Source: Citrobacter sp. On2M
Lineage (GTDB): Bacteria; Pseudomonadota; Gammaproteobacteria; Enterobacterales; Enterobacteriaceae
DNA: 64,000 nucleotides
Direction of reading: 5' to 3'
NCBI RefSeq assembly: GCF_018035235.1
Contig: NZ_WPCV01000004.1
Span: 1,302,001-1,366,000, forward strand
Below are positions 47,453-56,746 of the stretch, piece after piece; position 1 is the stretch's first letter, and each line of letters starts with the position of its first letter. Both the position numbers and the translations under genes were made by a program. The notes beneath the pieces are model-generated. The model did no database searches. It worked only from the letters and a program-made list of their open reading frames with translations, and was not told the DNA's origin.

Positions 47453-48175
47453 ATGAAAGTAAAACTGCCTGTTGCGCAGTATGCCTGCGCATGCCTGTTA
47501 GGGATGGTTGCGAACGTCAACTTTGCCTCCGCCAGCGGATTGCAAATCGCACCGGTCACGTTAACGCTGCAAGCGACGCAAAATGCCGATGGTATCTGGC
47601 TGAGTAACGCAGGTGAAAATGTGCTTAATGCCCAGGTTCGGGTTTTTCGCTGGAGCCAAAGCGCTTACGACGACAAACTTTCGCCCTCTCAGGGGCTGGT
47701 CATTAGTCCGCCGATGCTGGCATTGGCCCCCGGAGAACGTCAATTGATTCGCGTTATTCGAACGGGGCCACCCTCGACACAGGCAGAAGACGCTTATCGG
47801 TTATCGATAGATGAGTTGCCGCCTGCAAAAGTTGAGAAAAACAAGCTTCAATTTGTACTGCGTTATTCCGTCCCCGTTTTCATCCAACCGGCATCATCTG
47901 CGCAAACGCAGGCAAAACTGCAATGGAAATTACAACAACTGGATGGCAAAAAATTTATTGAAGTCAGCAACCTGGGAAATGGTCATGCACAATTATCTGC
48001 GGCAACTTTTATAAGCCGTGGCGGGGCTAAAAAAGTCATTACACCCGGACTGTTAGGCTACGTTTTGCCCGGCTCAACAATGCGCTGGATAGTCTCTCCG
48101 TCAGCCAGTGATACGCATTATGGCGGGAAAGTTGAAGTAACAATCAATGGCCAAAAAACAGTACAAGACCTTTAA
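47453..48175 (+). CDS. Periplasmic pilus chaperone (CsuC-like)
   Basis: 240 residues with a signal peptide ending near SASG (about 28), then the two Ig-like domains of PapD-type chaperones. Landmarks are the G1-F1 area LALAPGERQLIRVIRTG (about 102-118), the conserved YRLSIDELPP and LRYSVPVFIQP. It caps pilin subunits by donor-strand complementation in the periplasm. A GGAAACCAC leader 14 bases after the pilin stop gives its start. Its 3' end overlaps the usher gene by 29 bases. Confidence 0.88.
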   Translation: MKVKLPVAQYACACLLGMVANVNFASASGLQIAPVTLTLQATQNADGIWLSNAGENVLNAQVRVFRWSQSAYDDKLSPSQGLVISPPMLALAPGERQLIRVIRTGPPSTQAEDAYRLSIDELPPAKVEKNKLQFVLRYSVPVFIQPASSAQTQAKLQWKLQQLDGKKFIEVSNLGNGHAQLSAATFISRGGAKKVITPGLLGYVLPGSTMRWIVSPSASDTHYGGKVEVTINGQKTVQDL

Positions 48176-50516
48176 CAGATCCTGGCTTCTGCTGAACTAT
48201 TGCTTTCTCAATGGGGTATTAATTTCGGGAATGGTTTGCGCACAAACGCAGAACAATCACCAGAATGAAAACGGTGTTATTAATGGCGCATCGCGACTTG
48301 TGGGTGTCGATCTGTATCTCGACGTCACCTTAAATGGAAATTCCGTTGGACTGGTGCATCTGGGTTACGATGATCGAAAGTTCTATGCAGGAGCAGACAC
48401 CCTACGAAAAATGGGCTTTCGCTTTGCGCCAGACGCCACTAATGTCGTCTGCCTGAACGATATCCCTCAGCTTACCATTGACTACAACGCTCAGTTGCAA
48501 ACGCTTTCGCTTACCGCCCCGCTGAGTTCACTCAATCTTGCGACCACGCAGCTTAGCTCGCCCACAGAAACCGCGCCGACGGCGACAACCTCACGCGGAG
48601 CGCTGCTCAATTACGATATCTATAGCCAACAGGGTGATGAAAGCGCAATCAATACCTTCAGCGAACTTCGCGCCTTCAGTGCCGCAGGCGTACTCAGCAC
48701 GACCCAGTTGACACAGTATTCCACCGAGGAATATGCAAATAACAGCGTTGAGCGCCTTGATACCAGCTGGCGTACATCATTTCCCGAAACGATGTTGGCG
48801 ATAACCGCTGGCGATACCCTGACCAGTTCACTTATCTGGTCTCGGCCGACGCGTATCGGCGGCATTCAGATTGGAACTGATTTTGGTCTGCAGCCCTATA
48901 TGCCAACTACACCCCTCCCTGCTTATCTGGGCTCTGCAACATTGCCGTCAAACGTAGAGCTGTACGTCGATGGCGTCAGGTACTATAACGGAGAAGTCCC
49001 TGCCGGTAGCTTTCAGATCAATACCCTGCCTAACATCAGCGGCGCGGGAACGGGTCAGGTGATGATGACAGACGCGTTGGGCAGAACGAGCGTACAAAAT
49101 TTCTCGTTCTACAACGATCAACAACTTCTGCGAGAAGGATTAACCGCCTGGTCGGCTGAGTTAGGCGCGGTACGCGAAAACTATGGTTACTCCTCTTTCG
49201 ATTATGCCAGCGCACCGGTATTGAGTGGTACATGGCGTCGCGGGTTTAGCAATACGTTCACCGCCGGAACTCACGCGGAAACCAGCGATGGACTAATTAA
49301 CGCAGGCTTTAGTAACGACTGGATCCCGGGAACCCCCAGCGGCACATTTTCGACGTCACTTGCCGCAAGCACCGATTCAGGGCAGAACGGATTTCTGTAC
49401 AGTTTTGGTTATCGTTGGTCCGGCGAACGGTTTAATTTCAGTACCAGTACAACGGCAACTTCTGGTGATTATCGCGATGTCGCCACCCATTATGGTGAGC
49501 CGCCTCCAACGCTTAACAGCAACACGGTCATTGGCTATTCGCTGGAATCTGCCGGTAACGTCAGCCTGAGTTACCTGCAGTTTCGTTACCCGCACGAAAA
49601 TGCGGTGCGCTATGCTAACGCCAGCTGGTTAAAATCAGTTACAGACAACATCTCACTGAACGCCGGACTCAACCAGAACATTGACGACAACCGCGATCGC
49701 AGTCTTTATTTGATGGTAACGATTACCACTGATCACAATCTGAGCGCCAGCAGCACGCTACAACGCACCAACGATGAAACCAGCTACCAGCTCAACGCCA
49801 GCAAGACGCCCCCTGCCGACGGCGGTTGGGGCTGGAATCTGGCCACCAGTCAGCAAGCTTCCCGGCAAAGCGGTCAGGGCGAAGTCGGATATCTGGGGCG
49901 TTATGGCAAAGCGTACGCGGGATTCAGCCGTTTACCGCATAACCATTATGGCTATGCTGGCGCAACCGGATCGCTGGTAACCATGGGAGGCGGCCTGTTT
50001 GCAGCACGGGAAATCAACAATGGTTTTGCCGTCGTATCCACTGACGGCGTTCCTGATGTTCCGATTAAATTGCAAAATAACCTGATTGGCCGCAGCAACG
50101 ACCAGGGACTACTGCTGGTCTCGCCGCTGAATAGCTATCAAAAAAACCTGATCAGTATTGACCCGATGGATCTCCCCGCCAATATGCGGATCGCACGCGT
50201 CGAGGCGAACGCTACGCCTGCCGATCGTTCCGGCGCGTTGGTCAGCTTTGGCATCACTGCCGTACGCGCCGCGCAGATCCTTCTTGTCGACAGTCAGGGT
50301 AACCCCATTCCCGAAGGCAGCATGGCTTATGCCGTCAGCGGAACGGGACAATCATCTGTCGTTGGCTTTGATGGGATGACCTGGTTCGACGCGCTGGAGC
50401 AGCACAATACGCTACGCGTTGATACGGACACTGGCAGTTGTCGCGTGCAATTTGACTATCCTGCGTCAACGAAAGGGATTGCGCAAATAGGACCGCTGGC
50501 TTGCCGACCACAATAA
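48147..50516 (+). CDS. Outer-membrane fimbrial usher (CsuD-like)
   Basis: 789 residues: signal peptide through MVCAQT (about residue 33), an N-terminal periplasmic domain (LVGVDLYLDVTLNGNSVGL landmark LYLDVTLNGNSVG), a 24-strand barrel region with the plug (YVDGVRYYNGEVPAGSFQIN landmark YYNGEVPAGSFQI) and C-terminal periplasmic domains (LVSPLNSYQKNLISIDPMDLP landmark PLNSYQKNLISIDP). Shorter than classical FimD ushers (about 850), as usual in the archaic group. It overlaps the chaperone gene by 29 bases, so the start may be coupled. It assembles and secretes the two spore-coat-U subunits. Confidence 0.9.
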   Translation: MAKKQYKTFNRSWLLLNYCFLNGVLISGMVCAQTQNNHQNENGVINGASRLVGVDLYLDVTLNGNSVGLVHLGYDDRKFYAGADTLRKMGFRFAPDATNVVCLNDIPQLTIDYNAQLQTLSLTAPLSSLNLATTQLSSPTETAPTATTSRGALLNYDIYSQQGDESAINTFSELRAFSAAGVLSTTQLTQYSTEEYANNSVERLDTSWRTSFPETMLAITAGDTLTSSLIWSRPTRIGGIQIGTDFGLQPYMPTTPLPAYLGSATLPSNVELYVDGVRYYNGEVPAGSFQINTLPNISGAGTGQVMMTDALGRTSVQNFSFYNDQQLLREGLTAWSAELGAVRENYGYSSFDYASAPVLSGTWRRGFSNTFTAGTHAETSDGLINAGFSNDWIPGTPSGTFSTSLAASTDSGQNGFLYSFGYRWSGERFNFSTSTTATSGDYRDVATHYGEPPPTLNSNTVIGYSLESAGNVSLSYLQFRYPHENAVRYANASWLKSVTDNISLNAGLNQNIDDNRDRSLYLMVTITTDHNLSASSTLQRTNDETSYQLNASKTPPADGGWGWNLATSQQASRQSGQGEVGYLGRYGKAYAGFSRLPHNHYGYAGATGSLVTMGGGLFAAREINNGFAVVSTDGVPDVPIKLQNNLIGRSNDQGLLLVSPLNSYQKNLISIDPMDLPANMRIARVEANATPADRSGALVSFGITAVRAAQILLVDSQGNPIPEGSMAYAVSGTGQSSVVGFDGMTWFDALEQHNTLRVDTDTGSCRVQFDYPASTKGIAQIGPLACRPQ

Positions 50517-50529
50517 CAGGAGTGCGCTC

Positions 50530-51498
50530 ATGAGATTAAGACATCTGCTACTCATCGCTACCGTACTCTTTTGTCCGGCAATTAGCCATGCGGTGACCTG
50601 TTCGGTGAGCAATGTGCAGCCCATAAATTTGGGTTCGGTGAATCCGCTGTCGGCGACGGGCGCAACGTCATCAATGACGTTCAATTACACCTGCGCCAAA
50701 GAGCTTGGCGACGCGCTGGCAGGGATCAATCTCTGTTTTAATATTGATGCCTCAGCCGTCAGTGGTCAGGTAACACCCCGGAATATGTCATTAAGTGGAA
50801 CACCTGCCCAAACGCTGGCATATCAGCTTTACCAGGATCCCGGACACACTAAAGTCTGGGGGAGCCAGTATCAGTCGGGAACGACTTTCCCAATGGTTCA
50901 GCTTAACCTGCTGAATCTGACGCCAGTGACAGGCTCACTCACGGTATCAGCAAAGATCGTCACGCCACAAACCTCAGCCGTTCCCGGTAACTATCAGGAT
51001 ACTTATACGACGGCGACAGCCTTTGTCACCCTCAATCCTGGATTACTTCTCCCGCCAACCACCTGTGGTGATACCGTTGCTGCCAGGCTTCCTTTCACGG
51101 TATCGGCGACCGTCAGCAAACAGTGCAACATCACCTCTGCTACCGACATTAGCTTTGCACCAGCCAGGGCAACCGGACGTAATCTAACGGCGTCAAATAC
51201 CGTGGGCGTAGCATGTTCCAATAACACGCCCTACACCATCGGGCTTCAGCCCTCCAACGGTAATACAACAGGCAACGGCGTGATGACGGGCACGGGGTCA
51301 AATACGGACAAAGTCCCCTACCAGCTTAGCTCGACGCCAGGACCTTCCGGTACGGTCTGGGGCAATACTTCACTCAATACCGTTACGGGGAACGGTTCAG
51401 GGACAACCACCTCCTACCCGGTTTACGCCACCGTTCCCAGTGCGAACTACACGCCTGACAGCTATGCCGATACCGTCACCATCGCTGTAACCTACTGA
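50530..51498 (+). CDS. Two-domain spore-coat-U tip adhesin (CsuE-like)
   Basis: 322 residues with a signal peptide ending in ISHA (about 20) and two spore-coat-U domains. An N-terminal one (about 22-170, TCSVSNVQPINLG start) is more diverged; a C-terminal one (about 190-322) is close to the major pilin and ends PSANYTPDSYADTVTIAVTY. In the Csu system the two-domain CsuE is the tip adhesin that binds hydrophobic surfaces, and position last after the usher fits that role. Strong AGGAG Shine-Dalgarno. The four-gene operon lacks the extra minor subunits of the Acinetobacter csu operon. Confidence 0.85.
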   Translation: MRLRHLLLIATVLFCPAISHAVTCSVSNVQPINLGSVNPLSATGATSSMTFNYTCAKELGDALAGINLCFNIDASAVSGQVTPRNMSLSGTPAQTLAYQLYQDPGHTKVWGSQYQSGTTFPMVQLNLLNLTPVTGSLTVSAKIVTPQTSAVPGNYQDTYTTATAFVTLNPGLLLPPTTCGDTVAARLPFTVSATVSKQCNITSATDISFAPARATGRNLTASNTVGVACSNNTPYTIGLQPSNGNTTGNGVMTGTGSNTDKVPYQLSSTPGPSGTVWGNTSLNTVTGNGSGTTTSYPVYATVPSANYTPDSYADTVTIAVTY

Positions 51499-51819
51499 CT
51501 TCAGCTTAAACGCAATAAAGCAAATACATTTTTTTATCATATTGTTTACTTTTAGAGGTGCGTCATAAATCTGACAAATTACGATTTTTATATATTCTGC
51601 ATATTAAATTATCAGTCACGCAAAACAACCCAAATACAAGCAAAAACAAAGAATAACTATTCAATAATAAGTTAAAGGCCATACTAATCATGGTGATAAT
51701 CCGTGTTGGTTGGACAGACCGCCCCATGAAAAAAATGTTAAATTTAAGTTTATATGGTGAGATTCACTGTATACCACGGCCAAATTAAGAACATATTACT
51801 TTTATAACTAAGGTTTATC
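51499..51819. other. Gene-free region between the pilus operon and the dehydrogenase gene
   Basis: About 320 AT-rich bases. No gene, no clear terminator after the adhesin. Must contain the promoter for the 51820 gene. Confidence 0.45.
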
Positions 51820-53094
51820 ATGGATAAGTTATCTTACGCTTCAGATAGCAGCACATCTGCCTGGAATACCTACCTGCAACAAATCGAGCGTGTGGCCCCT
51901 TACCTGGGCGAACTTTCCCATTGGGTGGATACCCTGCGCCACCCAAAACGCGCGCTGATTGTCGATATCCCGGTGCAGATGGATGACGGTACTATCCGTC
52001 ATTTTGAAGGGTATCGCGTGCAACATAACCTCTCCCGTGGTCCGGGCAAAGGCGGTGTGCGTTATCATCCTGATGTTGATCTTAATGAAGTGATGGCTCT
52101 GTCCGCATGGATGACCATCAAATGCGCAGCGTTGAACCTGCCTTACGGCGGTGCAAAAGGCGGCGTGCGCGTCGATCCGTTCTCGCTGTCCGAAGGCGAA
52201 CTGGAACGCTTGACCCGCCGTTATACCAGCGAAATTGGCATTATCATTGGGCCACAGAAAGACATTCCTGCGCCGGATGTAGGGACTAACGGAAAAGTAA
52301 TGGCCTGGATGATGGACACCTACTCCATGAACCACGGCACCACTGTGACCAGCGTGGTCACCGGTAAGCCAATTCACCTCGGCGGCTCGTTAGGCCGTGA
52401 TAAAGCCACCGGTCGTGGCGTTTTCGTCAGCGGTCTGGAAGTGGCGCGTCGTGCCAATATCGACGTTGAAGGTGCCCGCGTCGCGGTGCAAGGTTTTGGT
52501 AACGTTGGCAGCGAAGCAGCCAGACTGTTCGCGGCAGCTGGCGCACGCGTCGTCGCGATTCAGGATCACACCGCTACGCTGTTTAACACCACTGGAATCG
52601 ACATGGCCGCGTTGTCTGCCTGGCAATTGGAGCACAAACAGATAGCCGGTTTCCCGGGCGCTGAAACCATTGCCAGCGAAGCCTTCTGGAGTCTGGAGAT
52701 GGATATTCTGATCCCGGCTGCACTCGAAGGGCAGATCACCCGCCAACGCGCGGAAACGCTGACCTGTAAACTGGTACTCGAAGGTGCCAACGGTCCAACC
52801 TATCCGGACGCCGACGACGTTCTGGCAAACCGCGGTATCATCGTTGTCCCTGACGTGGTATGTAACGCCGGCGGCGTAACCGTCAGCTACTTCGAATGGG
52901 TTCAGGATATGGCAAGCTTCTTCTGGAGCGAAGAAGAGATCAACAATCGCATGGACAAAATTATGACCGATGCGATGGTGCACGTGTGGGAAAAAGCCGC
53001 AGAGAAATCCTGCTCCCTGCGTACTGCAGCCTACATCGTTGCCTGCGAACGCATTCTGCTGGCACGTAAAGATCGCGGAATTTATCCGGGCTAA
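51820..53094 (+). CDS. Glu/Leu/Phe/Val dehydrogenase (GdhA-like)
   Basis: 424 residues, the length of the Bacillus RocG/GudB type rather than the 447-residue NADP-dependent GdhA of E. coli. Conserved: [19 protein letters not shown] (about 74-92), the catalytic-Lys loop [15 protein letters not shown] (about 106-120), [18 protein letters not shown], the Rossmann loop [17 protein letters not shown] (about 222-238) and [15 protein letters not shown]. Salmonella has a similar gene near this part of the chromosome. It may release ammonia from glutamate catabolically; coenzyme use is not deducible with certainty. A terminator follows. Confidence 0.88.
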   Translation: MDKLSYASDSSTSAWNTYLQQIERVAPYLGELSHWVDTLRHPKRALIVDIPVQMDDGTIRHFEGYRVQHNLSRGPGKGGVRYHPDVDLNEVMALSAWMTIKCAALNLPYGGAKGGVRVDPFSLSEGELERLTRRYTSEIGIIIGPQKDIPAPDVGTNGKVMAWMMDTYSMNHGTTVTSVVTGKPIHLGGSLGRDKATGRGVFVSGLEVARRANIDVEGARVAVQGFGNVGSEAARLFAAAGARVVAIQDHTATLFNTTGIDMAALSAWQLEHKQIAGFPGAETIASEAFWSLEMDILIPAALEGQITRQRAETLTCKLVLEGANGPTYPDADDVLANRGIIVVPDVVCNAGGVTVSYFEWVQDMASFFWSEEEINNRMDKIMTDAMVHVWEKAAEKSCSLRTAAYIVACERILLARKDRGIYPG

Positions 53095-53116
53095 CGCCGA
53101 AATCAACCATGCCTCC

Positions 53117-53145
53117 ACACCACCCGCTCTGCAGGTGGTGTGTTT
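53117..53145 (+). terminator. Terminator after the GdhA-like gene
   Basis: ACACCACC pairs with GGTGGTGT (53134-53141) around a 9-base loop, followed by GTTTTCC. Confidence 0.75.
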
Positions 53146-53222
53146 TCCATAAAAACCCGTTCAAATACTTTCCGCACAAATACCGCCCGACCTCTCACTT
53201 TCGCTGTTTTATGCACCATGAC

Positions 53223-53268
53223 GTTCCAATACGGAACATTATTATGCTGCTATGTTTCGTATTGAAAC
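53223..53268. promoter_or_regulatory. Twin dyad operators upstream of dhaK
   Basis: Two 15-base dyads: GTTCC-AATAC-GGAAC (53223-53237) and GTTTC-GTATT-GAAAC (53254-53268). Their centres are 31 bases apart, about three helical turns, and the second is nearly the inverse of the first. A third dyad, TTTTGCA-N8-TGCAAAA, follows at 53288-53309. They lie 150-200 bases before dhaK and probably bind the dha regulator (DhaR in E. coli), whose gene is not here. Confidence 0.6.
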
Positions 53269-53419
53269 GCCATTTACAGCAATTTTCTTTTGCAAACCCG
53301 TGTGCAAAATTACTTTATCGGCAGCGAGCAGTCGCCGTGGCGATGTACAAACCGATACCCTACATCAGATGGCTGCCCGAATCCGGCAGCCATCCAGGAC
53401 TGTCTGCGGAGCATAAATA

Positions 53420-54490
53420 ATGAAAAAATTGATTAACCGTGTTGAAGACGTACTGAATGAACAACTCGCCGGACTGGCGAAAGCGTATCCTTCCCTGGCG
53501 CTGCATCAGGATCCGGTCTATGTCACCCGCGCTGATGCGCCGGTAATGGGCAAAGTGGCGCTGCTTTCCGGCGGCGGCAGCGGGCACGAGCCGATGCACT
53601 GCGGCTATATTGGTCAGGGTATGCTCTCTGGCGCCTGTCCGGGAGAGATTTTTACCTCACCTACCCCGGATAAAATGTTCGAATGCGCCATGCAAATTGA
53701 TGGCGGCGAAGGCGTACTGCTGATCATCAAAAATTACACCGGTGACATTCTTAATTTCGAAACCGCCACCGAGCTGTTGCACGAAAGCGGCGTCAAGGTC
53801 ACCACCATGGTGGTGGATGATGACGTAGCAGTGAAAGACAGTCTGTATACCGCCGGTCGGCGTGGCGTGGCGAATACCGTATTGATCGAAAAACTGGTCG
53901 GCGCGGCTGCCGAACGCGGTGACTCACTCGAAGTCTGCGCAGCGCTGGGTCGTAAACTGAATAACCTGGGCCACTCCATAGGGATAGCCATTGGTGCTTG
54001 TACCGTTCCGGCCGCCGGACAACCGTCGTTCACGTTGCAGGATAACGAAATGGAGTTTGGCGTGGGTATTCATGGGGAGCCGGGCATTGACCGCCGCACC
54101 TTCACCTCTCTTGATCAGACCGTAGATGAAATGTTCGATACCCTGCTGGCAAACGGCAACTACAGCCGTACACTCCGCCACTGGGACAACGTCCAGGGCG
54201 CGTGGCAGGAAGGTAAAGAAAGCAAACGTGCGTTACAAAGCGGCGACCGCGTCATTGCGCTGGTCAATAATCTCGGTGCAACGCCGCTGTCAGAACTCTT
54301 CGGCGTGTACAACCGCCTCGAAAGCCGTTGCCAGGATGCAGGTATTGTCATTGAACGCAACCTGATCGGCTCTTACTGTACTTCTCTGGATATGACCGGC
54401 TTCTCAATCACCCTGTTACAGGTGGATGACGAAACGCTGAACTTATGGGATGCACCGGTTCACACCCCCGCCCTCAACTGGGGTAAATAA
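53420..54490 (+). CDS. dhaK: DhaK, dihydroxyacetone kinase substrate-binding subunit
   Basis: 356 residues, as in E. coli. It binds dihydroxyacetone covalently through a hemiaminal with the His in LNNLGHSIGIAIGAC (near 218), with the glycine-rich LSGGGSGHEPMHCGYIGQG (about 50-68) and the substrate/DhaR-contact region. It works with DhaL (ADP carrier) and DhaM (PTS phosphoryl donor) to make DHA-phosphate from PEP. First gene of dhaK-dhaL-dhaM; an AACTGCGGAG-type leader gives a good Shine-Dalgarno. Confidence 0.97.
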   Translation: MKKLINRVEDVLNEQLAGLAKAYPSLALHQDPVYVTRADAPVMGKVALLSGGGSGHEPMHCGYIGQGMLSGACPGEIFTSPTPDKMFECAMQIDGGEGVLLIIKNYTGDILNFETATELLHESGVKVTTMVVDDDVAVKDSLYTAGRRGVANTVLIEKLVGAAAERGDSLEVCAALGRKLNNLGHSIGIAIGACTVPAAGQPSFTLQDNEMEFGVGIHGEPGIDRRTFTSLDQTVDEMFDTLLANGNYSRTLRHWDNVQGAWQEGKESKRALQSGDRVIALVNNLGATPLSELFGVYNRLESRCQDAGIVIERNLIGSYCTSLDMTGFSITLLQVDDETLNLWDAPVHTPALNWGK

Positions 54491-54498
54491 GGAGATTC

Positions 54499-55134
54499 AT
54501 GATGTCCCTCAACAGAACGCAGATTGTTAACTGGCTCTATCGCTGCGGTGAAATTTTCACCACCGAAAGTGATTTTCTCACCGGTCTCGATCGGGAAATC
54601 GGCGATGCCGACCACGGTCTGAACATGCATCGTGGCTTTAGCAAAGTCGTCGAAAAGCTCCCGTCCATCGCCGATAAAGACATCGGTTTTATTTTGAAAA
54701 ATACCGGCATGGTACTGCTCTCTAGCGTCGGGGGTGCCAGTGGTCCACTGTTTGGCACCTTTTTTATCCGCGCCGCCCAGGTAACGCAGGCCCATCAAAG
54801 CCTGACGCTTGAAGAGTTATATCAAATGATGCGAGATGGCGCAGAGGGTGTGATTAGCCGCGGTAAAGCTGAACCTGGCGACAAAACCATGTGTGATGTC
54901 TGGCTGCCGGTAGTGGAGTCTTTACGCCAGTCCTGCGAGCAGAAGCTGAGCGTCCAGGCGGCTCTGGAAGCAGCAAGCCAACAAGCGGAAGCCGCTGCAC
55001 AAAGCACCATCACCATGCAGGCCCGCAAAGGTCGCGCCAGCTATCTTGGTGAGCGCAGCATTGGACATCAGGATCCCGGCGCAACTTCCGTTATGTTTAT
55101 GATGCAAATGCTGGCTCAGGCGTCCAGAGAGTAA
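54499..55134 (+). CDS. dhaL: DhaL, ADP-binding dihydroxyacetone kinase subunit
   Basis: 211 residues. Eight-helix barrel protein that holds ADP/ATP as a cofactor and phosphorylates the DhaK-bound substrate. The Mg-coordinating Asp triad is in DREIGDADHGLNMHRG (about 28-43), and the nucleotide-capping KPGDKTMCDVW-like loop appears here as EPGDKTMCDVW. The start ATGATG follows GGAG by five bases, 8 bases after the dhaK stop. It begins MM as written; the second ATG is also possible. Confidence 0.96.
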   Translation: MMSLNRTQIVNWLYRCGEIFTTESDFLTGLDREIGDADHGLNMHRGFSKVVEKLPSIADKDIGFILKNTGMVLLSSVGGASGPLFGTFFIRAAQVTQAHQSLTLEELYQMMRDGAEGVISRGKAEPGDKTMCDVWLPVVESLRQSCEQKLSVQAALEAASQQAEAAAQSTITMQARKGRASYLGERSIGHQDPGATSVMFMMQMLAQASRE

Positions 55135-55144
55135 GGATAAAGCG

Positions 55145-56575
55145 ATGGTAAACCTGGTTATTGTTTCTCACAGCGCCCAGTTGGGCGAAGGCGTCGGCAC
55201 GCTAGCCCGGCAGATGTTAATGGGTGATGGTTGCAAAATCGCCATTGCCGCAGGCATTGACGATCCTGAGAATCCGATTGGCACCGATCCTATTAAGGTG
55301 ATGGGAGCCATCGAGTCCGTAGCCGACACAGATCACGTGCTGGTGATGATGGATATTGGGAGTGCGCTACTGAGTGCGGAAACCGCGCTGGAACTGCTCG
55401 ATCCTGCGATTGCCGCCAAAGTGCGTCTGTGTGCCGCGCCGCTGGTTGAAGGCACGCTGGCCGCAACGGTGAGTGCTGCCGCAGGGGCGAATATCGAACG
55501 GGTCATTTGTGATGCCATGAACGCCCTCGACGCCAAATGTGAGCAATTGGGTTTACCTTCGCCATCTGCAGCAAAGTCAACGTCTCCTGACTTAGTACCC
55601 GATGCAGATGCACGTTCAGTTGCCATTGTGGTGAAAAACCCTAACGGCATCCACGTTCGCCCAGCTTCACGGCTGGTTTCCGCGCTGTCCGGCTTTAACG
55701 CCGACATGTGGCTGGAGAAAAATGGCAAGTGCGTCGTGCCTGATAGCCTGAATCAGATAGCTCTGCTGCAGGTGCGCTGTAACGATATGCTGCGCCTGAT
55801 TGCCAAGGGCGAACAGGCAGAAGATGCGCTGGCCGCATTCAAACGGCTGGCGGCAGAGAATTTTGGTGAATCGCTCGAGCCCGCGAATGCTGATAACGTA
55901 GCCACGCAGGTCCCCCCACAGGCAACGGGAACGGCATTCTGTTATACACCGTTCTCACCAGAGGTCAGCCAGCAGCCTACAGCATCACCTCAGGCAGACC
56001 AGCAGCGATTACGGGTCGCTATCCAAAACACGCTGAACGATTTAAGCGCACTAACCGCGCTTGCGGAAGAGCGATATTCCGCTGATATCGCCGCTATTTT
56101 CTCCGGTCATCACACGCTGTTGGACGATCCCGATCTGTTTGTTATGGCCTGCGATTTAATGCAGGAGACACAGTGTAGCGCTGCCTGGGCCTGGCATCAC
56201 GTGCTGAGCGATCTCAGCCAGCAGTATTTACAGCTCGACGATCCCTACCTGCAGGCCCGATACATTGATATAGAAGATTTATTATCGCGTTCGCTGCAGC
56301 ATTTGACGGGGGAGATCGTGCAAATTCCCGCCTTCATTCGCCCCACTATTCTGGTCGCTGATGTCATCTATCCATCTACGATCCTGCAACTCGATCCGAA
56401 GGCAGTCCAGGGCGTCTGTCTGCGAGACGGGAGCGATGCCTCCCACCCGGCAATTATCGCCCGTGCCATGGGGTTGTGTTACGTATGTCAGCAGGGCAAG
56501 GCTGTTGATAGCATCAAAATGGGTGACGCCCTGACTCTTGACTGCGTGACGCAACGAATCACCCACGCGGATTGA
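55145..56575 (+). CDS. dhaM: DhaM, multidomain PTS phosphoryl donor
   Basis: 476 residues (E. coli about 472). Three domains: an EIIA-man-like domain (1-130) with phospho-His9 in VIVSHSAQLGEG; an HPr-like domain (about 155-245) with the active His in PNGIHVRPASRLV; and a truncated enzyme I-like domain (about 265-476) with the phospho-His in GSDASHPAIIARAMGLC. It passes phosphate from PEP, through EI and HPr, to the DhaL-bound ADP. It follows dhaL by 10 bases with AAGGA upstream. A hairpin follows the stop. Confidence 0.95.
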   Translation: MVNLVIVSHSAQLGEGVGTLARQMLMGDGCKIAIAAGIDDPENPIGTDPIKVMGAIESVADTDHVLVMMDIGSALLSAETALELLDPAIAAKVRLCAAPLVEGTLAATVSAAAGANIERVICDAMNALDAKCEQLGLPSPSAAKSTSPDLVPDADARSVAIVVKNPNGIHVRPASRLVSALSGFNADMWLEKNGKCVVPDSLNQIALLQVRCNDMLRLIAKGEQAEDALAAFKRLAAENFGESLEPANADNVATQVPPQATGTAFCYTPFSPEVSQQPTASPQADQQRLRVAIQNTLNDLSALTALAEERYSADIAAIFSGHHTLLDDPDLFVMACDLMQETQCSAAWAWHHVLSDLSQQYLQLDDPYLQARYIDIEDLLSRSLQHLTGEIVQIPAFIRPTILVADVIYPSTILQLDPKAVQGVCLRDGSDASHPAIIARAMGLCYVCQQGKAVDSIKMGDALTLDCVTQRITHAD

Positions 56576-56582
56576 TGACGGT

Positions 56583-56611
56583 TGCACACCCTTCCCAACC
56601 AAGGGTGTGCA
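56583..56611 (+). terminator. Hairpin after dhaM
   Basis: TGCACACCCTT and AAGGGTGTGCA form an 11-bp perfect stem with a 7-base loop, followed only by a weak T-containing tail. Probable end of the dha operon. Confidence 0.65.
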
Positions 56612-56746
56612 TCCTGTTTGCCCACGTCGGGAAATGTCTGTTTATTCGCAAAATGGGGCGTCAATCACACGCAACAGTCGATCCTGAACTAAGGTTTTCT
56701 CATGGTAAATGCCGCTACTTTGGCACGCCGCTAAGGAGATTAACCG

